Assembly (NCBI GenBank): GCA_029262065.1
Contig: JAJDAC010000037.1
Coordinates: 1-37,142 of the forward strand
Source of the DNA: Candidatus Krumholzibacteriota bacterium
GTDB lineage: Bacteria > Krumholzibacteriota > Krumholzibacteriia > JAJRXK01
Reading direction: 5' to 3'
Length of the DNA stretch: 37,142 nt
Part shown: in pieces, positions 34,377-37,142 of the stretch
Layout of the letters: the number at the start of each line of letters is the position of its first letter
Position numbering within the stretch: the first letter of the stretch is position 1
The notes under the pieces: model-generated
The model's database searches: none
The model's input: only the letters and a program-made list of their open reading frames with translations
Told to the model about the DNA's origin: nothing
Program-made: the position numbers and the translations under genes

Positions 34377-35399
34377 CTAGAATCTGGCTTTCACCGCCCC
34401 GAAAGTCGAGCGCGTAACCGTGACCACGCTTTCGGTGGACAGAACAAGCTTGGACAGCTCACTGATCGTGGCCGTGACAGTGCCGGCCGCGACATCCACG
34501 ACGCTATTCAGCGATTCCCAGCCGTTTGCCACGCGATCGAAGCGAGCGATCATCAACGCCGCGGGGTTGATATCCGGCGGCAGGGATGCCGCATCGAACT
34601 GGAGGGTCACGTCGACGCTATAGGAGCCGCGGGCCATGTCAGTCGTAATCTCCCAGTAGCCGGCGGGCCCCGCGGGCGCCATGCCACCGGGCGCGTCCAA
34701 TTCGCTTCGGAGCGCGGTCACGATTCCGCCGCTGCCGTGTTGAAAATCCAGAATCACATTCTGATTGGGGAACGGCAACGGCGCGGAATTTCCCGGATCG
34801 ACGGTCGCCGCGTTGATCCGGCCAGGAGCCCATAGCAGCCACCGGTCGTTGATGGATCCGTTCACGCCGCAGCCAGCACCCCAGTGTGCCGACACGTTGC
34901 AGAAATTGATCTCGAACGAAACCAGGTTCGCCTCTTCCACGGGGATGTGGATCTCGTGGTTGCCACCCTCGGTGAAGACACCGCCATTCGAATTGATCTG
35001 ATAGTCCAGGCCTTGGTCTCCACACGGGCTGAACGGGTGATACCCGGCGCCCACCCCCATACGGGAGCTGAAGCGGGAATCGCACGGCAAGAGCGCGGGC
35101 GGAATGGTGAGTCCGTCAATCTCGGCCGCGAGCTGCATCGTCCCTGACATCGTTCCGTAGGACCATCCGGAGAGACCGGTCTTGCCGAAAGAGATGATCA
35201 GTGGTCGCGTTGATGGGTTCACCGTGTCCTGATCCTCCACGCATGCCGCGCACAACAGACTGCCGGAGGCCTGGCAGGAGTAGACTCCGTCGTTGTCGAT
35301 CTGGATGGTGCCCAGGACGGGCTCGTGGGCCACTTCCTGAGCGTTGGCGGTTGCGAAGATACAAGTGGCGAGTAGCGAAAGAATCAGCAGGGGACGCAT
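34377..35399 (-). CDS. Secreted protein of unknown function
   Basis: 340 residues with a signal peptide (LLILSLLATCIFATANA). Cysteines are frequent in the first half (SCQASGSLLCAACVE, LLPCDSRF, FSPCGDQG, INFCNVS, GAGCG), suggesting disulfide-bonded extracellular folding. The C-terminal 90 residues (MIARFDRVANGWESLNSVVDVAAGTVTATISELSKL, broken here only as a description) resemble the beta domain found near the ends of many secreted multidomain proteins, where a Trp/Leu-rich strand is followed by TVTA and a final FS-like strand. No catalytic motif is seen. It is convergent with the lipoprotein gene and upstream of the third kinase on its own strand. Confidence 0.6.
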   Translation of the reverse strand: MRPLLILSLLATCIFATANAQEVAHEPVLGTIQIDNDGVYSCQASGSLLCAACVEDQDTVNPSTRPLIISFGKTGLSGWSYGTMSGTMQLAAEIDGLTIPPALLPCDSRFSSRMGVGAGYHPFSPCGDQGLDYQINSNGGVFTEGGNHEIHIPVEEANLVSFEINFCNVSAHWGAGCGVNGSINDRWLLWAPGRINAATVDPGNSAPLPFPNQNVILDFQHGSGGIVTALRSELDAPGGMAPAGPAGYWEITTDMARGSYSVDVTLQFDAASLPPDINPAALMIARFDRVANGWESLNSVVDVAAGTVTATISELSKLVLSTESVVTVTRSTFGAVKARF

Positions 35400-35522
35400 T
35401 CAGAACCTCCGGGCCGGCTAGTCGCGCTTTCGCGACGGGATGGAATATCCAGTTTAATGGATTTCACGGGGCCAATTGGGCCCGCTACCACATTGTTCGA
35501 AAAAAGCGCCGGTGGACTGCCA

Positions 35523-37142
35523 CTATTCAATGAGGGCTAGACTCGCCGCCTCGCGCTGGTGCCGCAGTGCCGACTCCGAGCGTCCAAGGTCCTGGAGTAA
35601 CTGGGCCGTGGCCTCGAGCGCCGCGATCAGTTCGTCGCGGAACAATTGCGTTTCCGGACTGTGCGACACGACGTGTCGACGCAGCCGCAGCAACTCCTCA
35701 AAGTGAACCAGCCCCGCCGCACCGCGCCCCCGAAGATATTCCAGTTCTCCGAGATCGTGCAGGCCCGCGGCCCGGTTGCGATGCGCCGTCATGTCCGTGG
35801 GATCAGCGTCGGCCAGTGCTCCGTAGAAGGCAGTCGTCGACGCGATCTCCACGATACCACTGGCGGTATCACCCTGAGCAACGAAAGCCCAACCCAGGTT
35901 GTATCGCAGGTTGGCCAACGTGGGGCGGAGCTCCAGGTCGGTTTCCGCTCTGGTTGCCAGTTGGTCTCGCAACGGAGTCAGGAGTTCGGGCACCTTTTCC
36001 GGTTGTCCTTCGAAGCGGTAGGCCTGGCTCAAGGCCGTGAGCGTCGTGACTTTGGCTTCGAACAGTTCTGTTTCTTCTGGGTGTCGGGAAAGCAGTTCAT
36101 CTTCGATTTCCTGCGCGCGCAGGAAATGGGGAATGGCTTCCTTCGGTTTCTTGAACCGTTCGAGCGTGTAGCCCAGCTGAAAACTGGCAGTGTCCAGGCG
36201 TGGCGCCTTCAGGTCCGACGCGGGATCGTTCGACGAAATGGATTCCCGGATCCGTACCGCTGATCGGAGGTGAGACATGGCTACCTCGAAGTCACCGACA
36301 AGTCGCGCCAGATCACCGGCCAGGAGGTGGCCCTCGACACCCACCAGTCGCGAGTCGGTGCTGGTGGGGTCGACTGCGGCCAATCGGTCGGCTACGCGCT
36401 GTCCCTTGGCTGCGCTCGCCAGCGCAGCTTCGGTATGACCGAGGCTCATGGACTTGGGGTCGCCTTGGATCTTCGCTACGCGGAAGTAACCTTGTGCCAC
36501 GTCGCGCAGGATCTGCGGGTCATCGCCGGGCTCCGCGGCAAGGCGATCCAAATATGACAACCCCGTCGACACGATCGCTTCCCGCGCGCTGGTTTTGCCG
36601 CCGCTGGCCACCGCGGAATCCACCTCGGTCAGAACCGTGGCGGCGAGGTGACGAACATCCTCGAACCTGGACTCAGCAAGCTCCCGTTGTTGGCTCTCGC
36701 GTACCGCGAAATGAATGCTGATGGCGGTGCCAAGGATGAGGGCCAACGCCAGCGCAGCACCGCCGACGACAAGCGTGCGGTTGCGCGCCATGAACTTGCT
36801 CGCGCGGTAGCCAAGGGTGTCGGTCCGAGCCTGTACGGGGAAGCCGTCCAGATGTCGGCGGATGTCCTCCGATAGTTGAGCGACCGAGCCGTACCGTCGA
36901 TCGGGCTCCTTTCGCATGGCCATCAATACGATGTTGTCCAGGTCGCCTTCCAGGCGTCGCGACAAGGCTCGCGTGCCGCCTTCGCGAGCGGAGACCGCGG
37001 AGTCTTCAACGCAAGCGCTGGGGCGCGTCGATACTCCCTCGGTGAGAACCCGCTCGATCTCCAGGGGCGACAGACGATCGGTATCGTACGGTCGCCCCCC
37101 GGTGAGCAATTCGAACAACATGACCCCCAACGAGTAGACGTC
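35523..37142 (-). CDS. Membrane Ser/Thr protein kinase with TPR tail (5' partial)
   Basis: The frame continues past the right edge, so the N-lobe and catalytic loop are missing; 539 residues are visible. It opens with DVYSLGVMLFELLTGGRPYD, the alpha-F region of a Hanks-type kinase, and continues through DLDNIVLMAMRKEPDRRYGSVAQL (end of the C-lobe). One transmembrane helix follows (LVVGGAALALALILGTAISIHF), then a long helical tail with TPR-like repeats (AMSHLRSAVRIRE, AIPHFLRAQEIEDE, GLVHFEELLRLR). The layout matches the TPR kinase at 3501-5930, making it a paralogue. Ligand and targets unknown. No nearby sigma gene is visible before the window ends. Confidence 0.9.
   Translation of the reverse strand, partial: DVYSLGVMLFELLTGGRPYDTDRLSPLEIERVLTEGVSTRPSACVEDSAVSAREGGTRALSRRLEGDLDNIVLMAMRKEPDRRYGSVAQLSEDIRRHLDGFPVQARTDTLGYRASKFMARNRTLVVGGAALALALILGTAISIHFAVRESQQRELAESRFEDVRHLAATVLTEVDSAVASGGKTSAREAIVSTGLSYLDRLAAEPGDDPQILRDVAQGYFRVAKIQGDPKSMSLGHTEAALASAAKGQRVADRLAAVDPTSTDSRLVGVEGHLLAGDLARLVGDFEVAMSHLRSAVRIRESISSNDPASDLKAPRLDTASFQLGYTLERFKKPKEAIPHFLRAQEIEDELLSRHPEETELFEAKVTTLTALSQAYRFEGQPEKVPELLTPLRDQLATRAETDLELRPTLANLRYNLGWAFVAQGDTASGIVEIASTTAFYGALADADPTDMTAHRNRAAGLHDLGELEYLRGRGAAGLVHFEELLRLRRHVVSHSPETQLFRDELIAALEATAQLLQDLGRSESALRHQREAASLALIE

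Noticed and set aside
1-37142. Global reassignment of TGA to a sense codon
   Set aside because: Many clear genes here, such as nosF and the interrupted barrel gene itself, end at TGA in the expected place, so TGA works as a stop in general.

Overview
The window looks like a chromosomal segment of an uncultured, GC-rich, Gram-negative bacterium. The lineage is my inference. Serine/threonine kinases with PD40 or TPR sensor tails sit beside an ECF-like sigma factor, and a giant beta-helix surface protein ends in a FlgD-like/type-A sorting domain. That mix resembles Eisenbacteria, Krumholzibacteriota, Acidobacteriota, Gemmatimonadota or other FCB-like groups. I see no transposase, integrase, CRISPR array, tRNA or rRNA.

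Layout. (1) 2-703: 3' part of a receiver/HATPase regulator on the plus strand. (2) 700-8875, minus strand: a signalling cluster, in transcription order alpha/beta hydrolase, PQQ-type beta-propeller, ECF-like sigma factor, TPR kinase, PD40 kinase. (3) 8989-14340: a 1783-residue secreted beta-helix/SdrD-like/FlgD-like protein, then an FHA protein (14490-14861). (4) 15121-23574, plus strand: a nitrous oxide reductase operon with di-haem cytochrome c, a clade II-type Sec-exported NosZ, a single 1113-residue NosR-NosD fusion, NosF, NosY and a cupredoxin-like protein. (5) 23590-25944: copper and thiol accessory genes (thioredoxin-like redoxin, SCO1/SenC, exported transglutaminase). (6) 25951-31835, minus strand: a CzcCBA heavy-metal RND efflux operon preceded by a small Cys-rich exported protein. 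(7) 32026-34336, plus strand: an interrupted beta-barrel gene coupled by ATGA overlap to a TlpA-like thioredoxin with an N-terminal four-Cys module, then a lipoprotein. (8) 34377-37142, minus strand: a secreted protein of unknown function and a third, 5'-truncated TPR kinase.

How the genes may work together. The nos genes should reduce N2O in the periplasm. NosZ carries CuZ and CuA. The cytochrome c and the flavin/Fe-S NosR half are plausible electron routes. NosD-NosF-NosY, SCO1 and the cupredoxin-like protein are plausible copper delivery or maturation factors. CzcCBA, the Cys-rich protein and the TlpA fusion extend the metal and thiol theme.

Most notable observations. NosR and NosD are fused in one reading frame with an internal signal-peptide-like segment at the junction. 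Two secreted-protein genes carry in-frame TGA codons followed, at bacterial SECIS-like spacing, by strong hairpins with G-starting loops. The PQQ gene (TGA at 7728-7730) is the cleaner case, with a GGUC loop as I remember for E. coli fdhF. The beta-barrel gene has two TGA codons spaced like a UxxU motif. Selenocysteine is a hypothesis here; nonsense mutation, pseudogene or assembly error remain open. A bipartite sequence motif is also shared upstream of the nos operon and the SCO1 gene.
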